Shown: positions 22,370 through 34,570 of the stretch, one piece after another
How the letters are laid out: the number at the start of each line of letters is the position of its first letter
Numbering within the stretch: position 1 is the first letter of the stretch
Origin: Bostrychus sinensis
Taxonomy: Eukaryota; Chordata; Actinopteri; Gobiiformes; Eleotridae
Length of the DNA stretch: 64,000 nt
NCBI GenBank assembly: GCA_020698575.1
Contig: CM036240.1
Location: 24,887,211-24,951,210, forward strand
Reading direction: 5' to 3'
Made by a program: the position numbers and the translations under genes
The notes under the pieces: generated by a model
The model's input: the letters and a program-made list of their open reading frames with translations, nothing else
Database searches by the model: none
Told to the model about the DNA's origin: nothing

Positions 22370-23408
22370 CTACAGCAAACTCCTGGTGTCTTCCCTTTTG
22401 AGGTGCTCCAGTGTCTTGTCATGGCACTTGCTCTTTTTGTTCTGGTGCGTTTTGACGTGTTTGGCCAAATGATCACTGCGCATGAACCTCTTGCAACAGT
22501 CCGGACACACGAAGCGCTTCTCCCCCGTGTGAGTCCTCAGGTGCCTCTGCAGCTCGTCCGACCTGGTGAAACTTTTGCCACAGAAAAGCCAGTTGCACAC
22601 GAACGGCCGCTCCCCAGAGTGCCATCTAAGGTGCGCTTTCAGGTGCGACGTCTTACCATAAACTTTTCCGCAGCCCGGTATGTGGCAGATGTGCTGTTTT
22701 TTCTTACCGGGCTCATCGCTGGACGTGGACGCCTGACAGTTGGGACAGCGGCATCTCCTGCACCTCCTAGCAGTCGCAAGAGGAGACTTGGTGTGAAGAA
22801 GTGCCGCGATTTGAGTCTGATATTGTGCAAAGTCCGTGTGTCCCAAAACTAAGCCTCTCTGGAGCTGAAAGCGGTGTGGACCAAGAGAGGAAGAGTGACC
22901 CACGTGGTTGCTCTGTTGCAAGCTCCACCAGGGAATGTCCTCTCCAGGGTTTGGGGACAACTGTCTCTGCTGCTGGACGAAGCTTGGCATAGCGGGGGGA
23001 ATAGGAGTGGGCGCTGCGTAACTCACAGCTGGGACGTACGTGGGCGGGGGGCAGCTGGACTGCATGGAGCAGGGCAGCATCTTGACCGGGGAAAAGTCAT
23101 AGGGGTACGACGGGTCCGCCGGGGGCGTGAGAGGCAGTTCGTGGGGTGCGCTGAAGGAGCTCTGGAGGTGCGTAGACAGCTGCGGCTTAGGGGGTAGTCC
23201 AAAAGTGGAATTCGGGGCAGCCGGTGCGCTCTCGTTAGTCCACGGGTGAAACAAACGCGAAGGAGAGCCCAGAGTGGGGTCGTAGGGCACCTGGAGGAAG
23301 TCTGTGGGATTTGAACCGTGGTGATGTCCTATCCGGTTACAAGTTGCGGCCAGGAGGGCCAGTAGGGGAGTGCTTACAGTTCTCCGGAGAAGAGTTGGGA
23401 GTGCGGTC
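22370..23408 (-). CDS. sp5: sp5 coding exon 2 (carries +1 frameshift)
   Basis: 1039 nt from acceptor TTTGTTTGCAG to the stop codon. Codons 18-32 are in frame with exon 1; after the extra base at about 23363 the open frame is shifted and continues for over 330 codons to the natural end KREDTRSLL. Zinc fingers span about 22445-22690. Confidence 0.94.
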
Positions 23409-24096
23409 CTGCAAACAAAGACTTTGCATTAATACCTAGACTATTTAAAGATAAAATATACACCGCCTTATGTACGGAAAATATGTCAAAGAAATTTGTA
23501 TTAAGACAAAATGTCGTGAATTTTGTTACAAAACTCAGTAACGCTCTTTCAATCAGATGTACTTGGATAATGACATTTAAGCAAACATGGACTTGAATTC
23601 GTAAGTGATGGGGCATTTCTTGCTTTAATTCCGCCTGCAGTTATAAAACCACGTAAATATGTGATGTCTCTAAAGTCTCTAAAATGTATTTATTGTTGCA
23701 CGCAGGAGAAACAAGAGTCTCTATTGAAAAGTAGCGTTTGATGCTCCATTAAAAGTTTTTTGTTTTATTTGATCAGCCAGTCTGTCTAAGCATGAGCAAA
23801 CTATTTTGTTAGCATAAAAGAATCAATTGGATAATCTACTCACATGAAAAAATTAAACACTAAGGTGGCAAACACTGGCAAAACATAGATTTAATGTTTT
23901 GGCTAGGATAACCTGATAAATCTGATTTGGTGAGGACATATCCTGCATACAACATATACTTTCACAGGCAGTTGAGATAATTCGCGCGTAATTTGCCGTC
24001 AAAAGTTTCCAACTCACTGAATGCCAGGTAAAGTTAGCCACAAACCTGGAGAAAAGCCTGGAGAGTTTCGTTCCGTAGTACTGCCACCGCTGCCAT
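22370..24096 (-). CDS. sp5: Sp5 zinc-finger transcription factor, 2 coding exons, frameshift in exon 2
   Basis: Sp/KLF-family factor, known in vertebrates as a direct Wnt/beta-catenin target that acts in the nucleus on GC-box DNA. Exon 1 is 24096-24046 and exon 2 is 23408-22370; intron GT-AG, ACCATGG start context. About 362 residues are expected (human 398). The N-terminus MAAVAVLRNETLQAFLQ, the motif HELPLTPPADPSYPYDFSPV, the buttonhead box CRRCRCPNC (residues about 233-241) and three C2H2 fingers (about 258-280, 288-310, 318-338; TSHLKAH, RSDELQR, RSDHLAK) are all present. However, the exons total 1090 nt, one base too many. The extra base lies at 23363-23364 inside the Sp box: DRTPNSSPENCKHSP reads in one frame, LALLAATCNRIG in the next. 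Either a sequence error or a real null allele. Wording of the C-terminus (CPDCCKRF, NKKSKCHDKT) suggests the sp5a copy. Confidence 0.95.
24046..24096 (-). CDS. sp5: sp5 coding exon 1
   Basis: 51 nt, 17 codons, MAAVAVLRNETLQAFLQ, nearly identical to the N-terminus of vertebrate SP5. Donor CAG|GTTTGT, phase 0. Its frame continues correctly into DRTPNSSPENC of exon 2. Confidence 0.95.
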
Positions 24097-24309
24097 GGTC
24101 CTCCTCCTTCCTTCCGTTTGAAGAAAAGCGAATAAAAAGTCAAAATTCAGTTAAATGCGCTCATTCGCTGTAAAATGTCTGGTCTTGTTGTGTCTCGGTG
24201 CGTCCTCTCTGCCAGATATCCTTGGACCATCTGAGGAGTGAGGGATCACTTCTTAGAATTTGATAAGGACTTTGGTGGGCCGCCAGCCAGTCAGAAATAA
24301 GATTTATTA

Positions 24310-24534
24310 CTTTGAAGTTTGCCGCTGCCCAATCATCAAAGAATAGCGGCTCTTTGAGAGGGGAAAGCAAATCCTTTGAATCCACAAAGCTCCTATGGTG
24401 TGTTTGTTGGTCTGGATAAAGGGGCTGATTATTAGGGGGGATGGGAAGGGAGGAGATAAAGGCGGGACAATTAATGAAGTAATCACTATGTGGGAAATGT
24501 ATATACACAAATAATTGGATTTTCTTGATCAAAG
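24310..24534. promoter_or_regulatory. TCF/LEF site cluster upstream of sp5
   Basis: Within 225 bp lie CTTTGAA (24310-24316), ATCAAAG (24335-24341), CTTTGAG (24352-24358), CTTTGAA (24374-24380), ACAAAG (24384-24389) and ATCAAAG (24528-24534), 0.2-0.45 kb upstream of the start codon. TCF/LEF binds WWCAAAG. Vertebrate SP5 promoters are established direct Wnt targets through such sites, so function is likely though inferred. Confidence 0.6.
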
Positions 24535-27274
24535 ACGCCCCTGCTGCCTGGAGACCCCGCTATTGGACGCCGTAGTCATCTGATCCTCTTTTTGTAATTA
24601 AGGATTTGTAGCAGAGCCCTATGTGACAATGTGACATTGTTATCTCGGGAGATCTCCAAGAGCGATTCCTGGCTGTTTGATGGAGGCAACTCAAGTGACT
24701 CAACACAAACTTCTCATCTCTGAACAATCAGCAATCTCTTTGACATTTTGGATTTGAATTATATTGCTTTGTTGTGCTTTTGAACTATACACTACATTAA
24801 ACACTTAATTATGTCCCTCTGAATTATCTTCATTTGTTTTTTTTATCATAATCTCACTTTGCATTTTAAAGGTTTTGATTTTGTTGAGCTTTATGGCAAG
24901 TTAAAGCTAGGCTAGGCAATATTTTACATGGAATTGCATTAAAATGAGTAGGGTTATACACACCCAAAAAAAGTGTACCTATTCATTGTATTTGATAAAT
25001 AACACGAGGATGAATGGCATTCACGTGTCTAAGTTAAATGTTAGTGCCTATGTGCTACAGCAAACAGTAGTCGCTTCAACCCAAGTGTCAAGTAGCACCC
25101 AAAATGATTTCTAAGTTATGTTGTATTACAAACTTGTAGAGTGACTGAAATAGATAGCTGCAACAGTAAACAAATTCATTTACCTCAAGATAAGTCACTC
25201 TTGTGGTCATGTGGTCAAAAAGTTGACCTCATGTTTAGTCTGTCCAAGAGAGTTTCCTCTGGAATGGAGTTAGGGACAAATCATCATTTAGTCAATCTGC
25301 CACACAGGAGTAAAAGGCAAAGTGTGTAAAACATACAACTTGCATACAACTTGCTTATTACATTTCATCTCAATGAAATATTTTAGCACCTCACATCCAG
25401 ACGCTGCATAACACTATAAATGTTTGAGTTTGAGACACAAAGCAAACTCCTTATCACATAAACTGTAAATATGAATTGGATTACTCAAACATTTTGTGGA
25501 AGAGTGTCTAACTTGTGGCTTACAAATGGGAGTTATAGTTTTTAACTATCAGCTCTCTGATCTCTATCTGGCTTCCCTGCAGAAACAATCAGTGTCCTCT
25601 CGACTAGTTTGGAGCGGCAGATTTTGAATTAGATGTGTTCCTTTGAAGGGATTAATGTTCCCAGTCCTCTCCCACGGCTTTACACTCAGTCATGAGGGAA
25701 AGGGGGGTCCTGCTGGGCTGCACTAGAGTCCTGTTCAAAAACGACACAAGTGGCTATAGGAGAGAGAGCTGCAGTCTGACGAGTGACTGATAAAACGTGC
25801 TGCAGATTAACCTTGTTTACAGCTGCACTGTGGGAAGATGCTAAATGTCAAATGCATATAAAAAACTAATTATTGAAAGAAACAGGGATGCTGGTTTGAT
25901 TACAAATTATTCATAGGTCAAAGCAGCACCGTCATTTGATAAGGGGTCAGTTTAGTTAGCACTCCTCCCAAGTCATGTCCAAATTACGAGCAACTAACCC
26001 TTCAGCTTATTCAATACATTTAAGTCTTGTAATGTATTAGAGCTTGTTTAAAATAAAATAAACTGAAAATACACTTTGACAAAAAATGCATGGAAATTGT
26101 GATCTAATATCTACTGTATTGAATCTAATGCTATGTAAATCATGTATAATACTTTCAAAGTTTTGATCTGTTCATGCTCATGCACTCTTCTTTTAAATTC
26201 AGACAAACATGTCTTAGTAATCTCTGCTCGTCTGTCAAACTAGATGATAAATGAAGACACAGTCCATGGAAAAATAGAGACATCACTAAAACTGGCAGAT
26301 TCTATGAAAATTAAATATATTTTTTGAGTTGGACTGAGATAGAATTTTACATAAATAGTTGTAAAACTGTCACACCTTGCAAATTTAAGCCTGACTGACA
26401 ACTGCATGAATTCTGTGAACTATCAGCAATACCTAATTATTGATATAAGATTCTTGGTTCAGCCATGAATGGAAGTCCTTGCATTTTAATGCATCTCAAT
26501 GGGACTCCAGCTGAGGGACAGATTTGACTGAGCAGGACTTTGATATAGTTTGTAAAAATTCATGACTGTGAGTCTGGCACAATGTCCGGTCCCTGAGGTA
26601 ATTTGCTGGCTCCAAATCGTCACTGACTTAGTGGCTGTGCCTCAAGTTTCACAGGGCACCATGGCTCTTGTATGGCTAAAGAAACATTTCCTGTGACATT
26701 TGTGGAGAAAATTAACATGGAGGACCCCTACTAGCTTTCTGCCAGCAAACTCAAAATGTTCAACATGGAACCAGTCAGTATGCTGTGTGTTTTTTATGCA
26801 GAGTTATTCTAATCAGAAAGGAAACCACCAAATTATAAAAAAAGTGCAGGCATCTACATTTAGAACACATTCTAATAAAACTCAGAAACAGAAATAATCA
26901 GGCATTTTGTATAGTCAGCATTCTGGGTTTAATCTTTTCTTACTGTGTAAAGTTAAAACAGACTTAAATAAAATTCAACAAGTGAGAACTGTCTCAAAAC
27001 AATCACTTGGCTGGCTGTATTTCATACAAACTTAACTAATACACAAATAGCTTCTGAAATTATTTACAATAAATGAAACAGGAAAACATTTTGACATATA
27101 AAACAGGACTTTACTATAAATAAATAAACATTTTCTTCATGTGTCAAATGTTTGTGTTGCATTTTTTGGTTGTGATCCAGCTGATATTCATAGAAGGCAA
27201 CCTGAAAACCTGAAAAGAGAAGAGAAAAGATATGTAGAAATACTGTAGTACAGTAGTATCATTATTACTGATGT

Positions 27275-27480
27275 TTAGGGCTGCAGCTTTTGATTATTTT
27301 GATAATCGAGTAATCTATTCATTATTTTGTTTGATTGATTGATTGATTGACCCAGTGCACATATGTGAATCCCATATTCTTAATGCAATGCAAAATGTCA
27401 GAATATTGTATGCAATATACAACATTGTATACTGTGTACTGCATGCTATATGCCTAAAAAACAAAAACAAAAAAAAACAA
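27275..27480. mobile_element. hAT-like MITE remnant with (GATT)n
   Basis: TAGGGCTGCAGCTTTTGATT then ATTTTGATAATCGAGTAATC is the start of a well-known fish MITE type. A (TTGA)n run at 27331-27350 follows and the right end is lost. Confidence 0.5.
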
Positions 27481-30400
27481 CAAAGCTACAACAATGTGCA
27501 TTACCCTCACAGTAACAAATAAATGTCTTTTAGTTTGAACCCTTTCTACTTCTAAATTAAGACCAGATCTATTGAAATTTATACATCATACAAAGTCTTG
27601 TTGAAAGATGCTAAAAGTGATAGAGCACATGGCTAATCTTCATACATAAACAAAGTATGTAGTTAGCGCCATGCTTTCATTTTCAGTCCTACTCATGTTG
27701 CACACAATTGTAACAATTCAACAGAGTCATTTGCTTAGATTCATTGACCTGAAAAGGATCTAGGAACACAGAGAAGCACAGCATCTTGACAGTTTGAGAC
27801 TTTTTGAGCGAACTGTCAGTGAGAGCTGTGGATCTGACAGAGAAGGGTGAAAAATGCCACAATGCGACGCCTTTTCAACTTGGATATTCTCTGGACAGTT
27901 GGAGAGAAAACAGGTTCCACATCTGTCTCATCGCAGAGATATCAGAGAACCAGGGCGGAGGCGGGGGTGTGGAGGGGCGGTACATGTGAGAGAGTGAGAG
28001 TTGGAGAGTGTGGGAGAGAGGCGCTCCAGGCTACTGGGTACTTGAGCCGCTATAATGGTGTCTCGTATGAGAAAACATCTGTGAATTTCCTCAGTGATCT
28101 ACAACAAAGTATAACTCAGAGCAGTCACTCAGCAGAGCTTTGAAGTCGCTGTCTGACAGAAAGCTGCCATTGTTCGTAGCCCCCAACACATAGATACTCC
28201 AACTTTAGTCTCACTAATTTTCCCTGCAATGCGATACAACTCTTTTCTTCCTCTCTTTTCTGGGTCTATGATGCAGGCATAGCCTTGACCATGTGTGGGT
28301 TGGCCCAGAGGTCACGGGGGGGCAGGACAGGTCATTTTACCTTCTCCCGGCCCACCCTGGATGTCTTAATCCAGCCTTAAGGAGGAAAACTCTTCCCCTC
28401 TTAATGATGTATATACTGAGTAACCGGCTGCACTGCTTGTCTTGACCCAAAGGCTTGTCATCATTGCACTGTAATACACACAGGAGATAATGTGTTTAAA
28501 TGTATAGAAGTTCAGAAAGTTTGTTTTACTACAATGCAATTGCAAATATCCACAAAGATGCTTGTGCCTATTTAAGATGAAAAGACTTGCTTTTAATCTA
28601 TGTTCTATGACTGCATTCAGCCAAGTCAGTGGTAGGATTATAACAACATATTTCAAGGGCTATCTATGGAGAGCACTGAGAGCTGTGATTAGATATTTAA
28701 TGTGTTTAGCAAAATTGTTCTCTGGACATTTAACTTTAATGTATTCAAGTAAAATAAATTAGTATCCTTCATAAAATGTACTTCAATTATGTGTCTTAAA
28801 GTGTTATAAAAATCTGGTATTTATATTGGATGTCTGAGTGACTCTAAAACCCATACCATACACACCAATGTTCAAATCTCAGCACGGCCTGTTTGCTCCG
28901 TGTTATTTCATATCTGTCTCCTAAATCTTTTTGCAGTTTTCTCTTAAAAGAAGCAAAACACACAAAATTATGAAAACTACACATAACACTTCTAATATGA
29001 GGAATTTCTGCAAAACATTTTATTTTAGCATTTATTAAAAAATGGTACCTAACGTATAGACATGCATTTTATGAAAATATTTCTGTTTTGCCTCCCTGGC
29101 TGCAGCTCCTTTCACCATGTTAGCCACCCAGTGCATGTTCAGTGGCAGCTGGTCCACCATCTGGGAAAGCAGTGCTACGGCAAAACAGAACAGGTTACAC
29201 CTTTGGCCATGCCAAGTGTGCTTGTGCCTCACTCAGTCTACAAACTGAGAGAGGCTAATCACAATTTCACGCTCTGATTTGTCAAATCCCATTCCAACAC
29301 CGGAGGCACCAAGAAAACTTTTAAGTCAATAAATTTCATGGTGTGCCGGATAACACCTCCTCCATATGGTTCCTATTGTTCTATGTAAGTCTATCCTAGC
29401 TTTATCCATGTTTACACCAGGAAGTATCTGAATTGTGACAGGCCTCTTCTGAAAAAGGAAGCTGTAATTTAGACCAAAAGACTTGTTCGCCATGAAGATT
29501 AGCAGGAACAAACTCTTATCTCTTCATGCATTTGATATTCATGCAAATGTAACAACAAAACAGCATTGAATGATCTCTAACTGCAGGTGTGAGGAGGCTG
29601 AAACAAAAGCCAGTGTAACCCTAATGGCATCCCCTGTCATTAAGAGACCTTTGATGTATGTCTTTTATCTGCTCTTCCTCAGTGCCTCACTCTCACAGCC
29701 TCAAACACTTTCTTTATTAATGCAGTCTTTAGGGAATGTCCTTTTGCTCTGGGCCCTCCATACATCTGACATCTGCTTCATGCTCTTATATGCTTTTTTT
29801 GGCCATCATTACCCAATGCTAAGTCTGAAGCTATTTTAGGCCACTGCATTCCCCTGTCCTATTCATATTCATATAAACTTGAGGGAACAAAAAGGAACAT
29901 AAACTACTCCAAAGCAAGATCTCTATTATTTATATATGAAAAAATATAATATACTACTCATAGTGGTATAGTGTGGTAGCCAAATGCAAATACATCTGGC
30001 TAACAAAGCAAGTAAACTGCATTAAAACTGCATTTGAAAGGGCTGTGCATAAAATGCAGGTATTCAAACTCTCCCTTTGAACTCCGAGGATATAGAAACA
30101 GGACAATGTTGGCCTAATCGTGTTCTCTCTTTGAAGTGAGACATCACTATTAGGTGAAAAGGTAAGTATGCTTCTTTAGAAAATAAAAGCTTTTCATCAT
30201 TTGTTAGGGCTGCGGCTCTCGCCTCTTTATAAAGGTGCTTTAAAACTTTGGCTAACCGTGTTTTGGGCTGCCTGGGATGAAGCTCTAATGAAAGTGTGGC
30301 ATACGAACCAAATAGCACAAATGGCAAGAATAACAGCAGCAGTAATGTTAGCCACATTAAAGGAGTTCTCACTCACATGCCAGATGTTGTCAAGTCTAAT

Positions 30401-30589
30401 GAGGGGAAACAAGACCAAGCTGGATTTATGAAGATGTATTAAAAATTACATAAACACAGGTGTCAGAGTCTAATTCAGTCTAAATCCTGTCTGTCCCTTC
30501 TGCCTAGACAGAAGAGTTCATTATATATCAGTTCTCTGGGTCAAAGCAGTGAGTGATGCCAGTATTTCATAATATTTACCTTTTGTAAC

Positions 30590-31110
30590 GCATAATCAGC
30601 TAACCAAGCCAATTACCTACACACCTCCGCACACCTCCTCTCATATGCTAAAGCAGGCAATCAGCCAGGGAGTTAATTTGGCAGAGAAAAACCCGGGAAG
30701 AAACACCCACTCTAGCACCATTTGTCACCACAGTCCAACCTTGTTATTCAAACGAGAGCCTATTTGAAATTCCTCTCCGTGGTAAAACAGGGCCAAAATA
30801 ATCAAGGGAGCATGATCACACTTAATTGATTCAGTGTACTTTTAAGATGCACTACAGGGTGCTGGGGTGACCTATTTCAGACTGTCTTCAGAGGAACCAA
30901 CTATCCCAGCAAGGGAGTAATGCACAAGCAGGATTTTAATTACGGCAGGATCTGTGGTTACGACCCGAGGTGAAACGCTCCTCAACTAACTGTGACACCA
31001 CATTATAACACCGCCACTGGTCTCCTCTTTGAATCTATTTCTGAGAAACACGCCAAAAATAGGCAAGACAAAGATTTTCCATCGATTCACTTCATTCTCT
31101 GAGCTTATTT
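30590..31110. promoter_or_regulatory. Candidate conserved non-coding block
   Basis: About 520 bp of non-repetitive, non-coding, balanced-composition sequence with homeodomain-type cores (ACTTAATTGATTC, TTTTAATTACGG). Visual impression only; conservation cannot be measured here. Confidence 0.3.
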
Positions 31111-31567
31111 GTTAAGAGGAACAGTCAACTCCTCTTATTAAATGCATGATTAAAAGAAAACCACACTCACACACAAAGCTTTCTAGATATAAAACGTGTC
31201 ATATTTACATATTTCTAGCACTGCTGCAGATAATCTTTGGCCTTGAAACTCCACTTTTTAATGGTCAACATCATTACTGTAATTGGGTGAAAAACATCTT
31301 CATTCTAATAACTACAACGAACGTGGCTAATCCTTTATTTAAAATATAATTTTTCAGTCACTCACACTTCATCACTGGCTAAATGTGAGATTTTAATTTA
31401 AAGTGTAATTAGCAGACTGTAGGGTAAATCTATTCAACACTGAGCTTGTCTATTCTTGTCAGATTCCTACAATGTATTTTGAGTAGTGTGTCTACTGAAG
31501 TGATAAAGTTAGCCATGTTTTGGTAAAAGTACAGGGCGAGACAGCAGCAACACAACAGTGAAATTAC

Positions 31568-31666
31568 ATATATGTATGCCACTTCAGTGGCATACATATA
31601 TATATGTATGCCATGTATGTATATATGTATGTATATATGTATGCCACTGCAGTGGCATACATATAT
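31568..31666. repeat. Two near-identical 34-bp hairpins in direct repeat
   Basis: ATATATGTATGCCACT and its exact reverse complement form a 16-bp stem at 31568-31601 (loop TC) and again at 31633-31666 (centre GC, making the second fully palindromic). The 31 bp between them are TATG-rich. Cruciform-prone. Confidence 0.9.
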
Positions 31667-33336
31667 GGGCTTGTATACCAGAAATAAATTCTATTTGAAA
31701 TAAAGTCAATGATAAATGTATTTACAAGCATAAAACACAGAGGAAATCCTGTAGTATTGGCATGAGAGGCAAGATACAGTGCCAGAACTTTCAATTCAGA
31801 AAACTGCACTAGTTTCTATGTTTTAGGGGGATGTTAATGCCATGTAGATCTAAACTGCAATGTCTATAATGTGCCATGTGAAAGCTGTGTAAACAGAGAA
31901 TTTATTATTTAAATGTATTGAAAGAAAAAGGAAAAGACTCCCTTTGAGCAACACCACACTGTTGGAACCTTTTTCTGTGAGGTTACCAAAATGAGGTTTT
32001 GGCAATACAAAGTGCTTTGGAACCATGTGTCCTGACACAACCCATATCATAATGCTCGAGCTCAAAAGTGCATTTGGTCTTTCTGGTACACTCTGGTCTT
32101 GACCATGACTTGGTACAAAGCACTTTTTTAAAAAACCTTCGACAAAAGATGGTTCTATTAAAAAAACACTTCAAGTGCCCATGGAGGTAGAGTTAGAACT
32201 ACAGTATATGAATCAAGTCATTCATTTACACTTGTACAAAAAATGTTTTCTTGTGACTGCAATAACAAGAAACTTTGATTAATTATTTTGACCTCAGGCT
32301 GACCCCCGCCTCACTTAGGCCCTCTTAAATCACACCAGGACACCCGTGAACCTGAACTCCACTAAAGCCAGAATGCTATCGAGGCAGTAATGTTATCCCG
32401 CTGAGTGGAAGGAGGATGAGATCTCAGTCATACCACCCTACTCTTCCTATTAAGATCAAAATCTCCTCTTAGGCCCTCGGGTGTCAACAAAAGGGAGATG
32501 CAGTAAATGATATGCAAATTGAAAAGAAAAAAATGGGGCTGCACAAATCAACTCGCCGGCCCTGCATTTCCGACACTTCACATCTTAAAAGAAAATTCCT
32601 GTATTTAGGCTGAGATTCAAAGTGAGGTCTAGCTCTGCTCTCGACAGCTCAAAGCCCCTCTAACTACGGGCAGCCTCAGTGGGAGAACTCGTACCAGTCA
32701 GGAGGATTTGTCTTAAGACCCGACAATACAATAGACATGATACTTTGAAAAAGGTAGATGTTAGTCAGGTTAACAGCATGCTGCCTGCAAGATGAGGGGC
32801 AGCTTTTCACACTGTCAGTGGTATATTTAGTACTTTACTGTGACTTTGCAAATAGTTTTATTAATAGGAGTTTCCATGTTGCACAATAAATCTTTCAGTT
32901 AGGTTATTTATTAATGCTACACCTGTACTCTGTTAGGTGGAATGCTTTTATTGTGCAACCCAGTCCCCAGAAACGTCTGTAACTGATAGCTTAATTTTTG
33001 CCAAGGCTGAAGAATGCATTTGGCATTGGCAGAAGGAAGTATTCAAAATCTGTACTAAAGTAAAATAATTGTTACTTCAAAATAATGTACTTTAAAAAAA
33101 AAAGTAGAATGTACTTTTGATGACATTGCATTGCATTTTTGTAATTTCATAGTAAAAAACTACTGCTACTACTAAAACAGGACTTGTGAGTGGGCTCCCG
33201 TGTTACCATTGAGTAAAGTACTTTTACTCATTCATTGATTCAAGATGTACTTGAAGATTTTTAGTAAATATGTTCATTCATCTTCTTCTGCAAATGAGGG
33301 ACTGGAGTCTATTCCAGCAAATGTGTTTATCTAGAC

Positions 33337-33603
33337 CAGTGGTTCCCAAAGTGGGTTCCGGGGCCCCCTGGGGGTCTGTAAATGTACTGCAGCGGGGTCC
33401 CCTGAGGTTGTCTATTTAAGGTACATTAAAAGAAATTGAGTTTGAAATGAATTTCAGAGATATACTTGTTTAAAAATATTATTTTAAAACAATTTTTAGC
33501 CAAGAGTTAGTGTTTTTGTAATGTTTTTAGATAGACATATTTGAAGAAATACACAACACTTTTGAATAGAGGGAAGCGACTCTCTTGACTTTGGGAATGG
33601 CTG
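33337..33603 (+). mobile_element. hAT-type MITE with target-site duplication
   Basis: 267 bp from CAGTGGTTCCCAAAGTGGG to ACTTTGGGAATGGCTG, ends inverted with respect to each other. Flanked by ATCTAGAC (33329-33336) and ATCTAGGC (33604-33611), an 8-bp duplication matching at 7 positions, the hallmark length for hAT transposons. Non-coding, so non-autonomous. Confidence 0.8.
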
Positions 33604-34133
33604 ATCTAGGCTTTATAATCAAGGATGCATACTGGAAGCTTTGGCCAATCACATGCTTGCATAGAGTGCAGTCTCAAAGAGGGGACGCTCCCATTGGCTG
33701 GGTGGGCTACACCAGCTTGTTAAAACTAAATCTAAATAAATGGCTGCAAATAATGTACAGAAAGCATCTATTCCATTGTTGACTATGTCTGCTTACGCAG
33801 CGAAACACACACAGAAAAAAACAGAAACAAAGAAATAGGAAGCTAAGTGACATTAGAATAACTATAGGCAAAGCATTGACACAATTTTTAACAAGGTGAT
33901 AGTGTGAGATTGTTGTGCACTGGTCCAAAGTCAAAGCTACAGTTTAAGAAAGCTTTAAACTGTGATTTGATGCTATGTCATTAGCAGTGCCCCAGTTTTA
34001 AGTGTAGTTAGGTTTAGGAAGAGGTTGCATTGGATTTTCGTATATAATTAATTTTTCCATTTTTTAAATTTTGCTTAACAAAACCATTAAAACAGATGTC
34101 ATAATAGTACTGATCCACAGTTTTGGAAAGTGA

Positions 34134-34139
34134 TTTATT
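34134..34139 (-). terminator. myo3b: Candidate myo3b polyadenylation signal (AATAAA)
   Basis: Minus-strand AATAAA about 0.32 kb past the myo3b stop codon, within AT-rich sequence. First canonical hexamer after the gene. Confidence 0.4.
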
Positions 34140-34461
34140 TGATTTAGGAGACTGGGTAAAAATGTCTATATTACAGCTATATTTAAAATATGTTTCTATC
34201 TACTTCACTAAACAGATCCATGTCTCTAGGTTAAACAGAAAATGTCAGACTGCTTATGAAATCCTGGTGATGGGGTGGTTAAGATTTTTGTAAACACATC
34301 AGATTATCAGCTGAGCGCGCTTGCTGCACAGGTCGCTTACGCTGCAGCGCCTCTACGTGCTCCATATTCAGAGCACTTCCAGCAGCGAGAGTGCTCTTTG
34401 GAGTGTCTGTCTGCTTGTCTCGGCTCTGTCTTACCGGCTGACATGCTTTTCGAGAGGCCCG

Positions 34462-34570
34462 CTAGAAGGAGAGGGTGGGGGGCGCGGCCTTGTACTCTTC
34501 CTCGGGGATAGACTCCACAGTTGACAGTAATTTGTAGTACTCATCTTCTCCGTCCAGTACTTTGATTTGT
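34462..34570 (-). CDS. myo3b: myo3b exon o (C-terminus, stop codon)
   Basis: 109 nt: QIKVLDGEDEYYKLLSTVES then IPEEEYKAAPPTLSF and TAG. The first half is highly conserved in class III myosins; the extreme C-terminus differs from mammals. Acceptor CATCACAG. Confidence 0.95.

Larger units (their letters stand above)
24540..34130. other. sp5-myo3b intergenic region
   Basis: 9.6 kb with no supported gene on either strand. It contains a hAT-like MITE remnant (27275-27480), twin hairpins (31568-31666) and a hAT MITE with target duplication (33337-33603). The segments 30590-31110 and 32280-32720 are repeat-free and complex in composition, as expected of conserved non-coding elements. Elsewhere I see only AT-rich unique sequence. 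Confidence 0.55.

Noticed and set aside
22286..22852. 188-codon plus-strand open frame
   Set aside because: It is the antisense shadow of the sp5 zinc-finger exon, which matches the family strongly on the minus strand.
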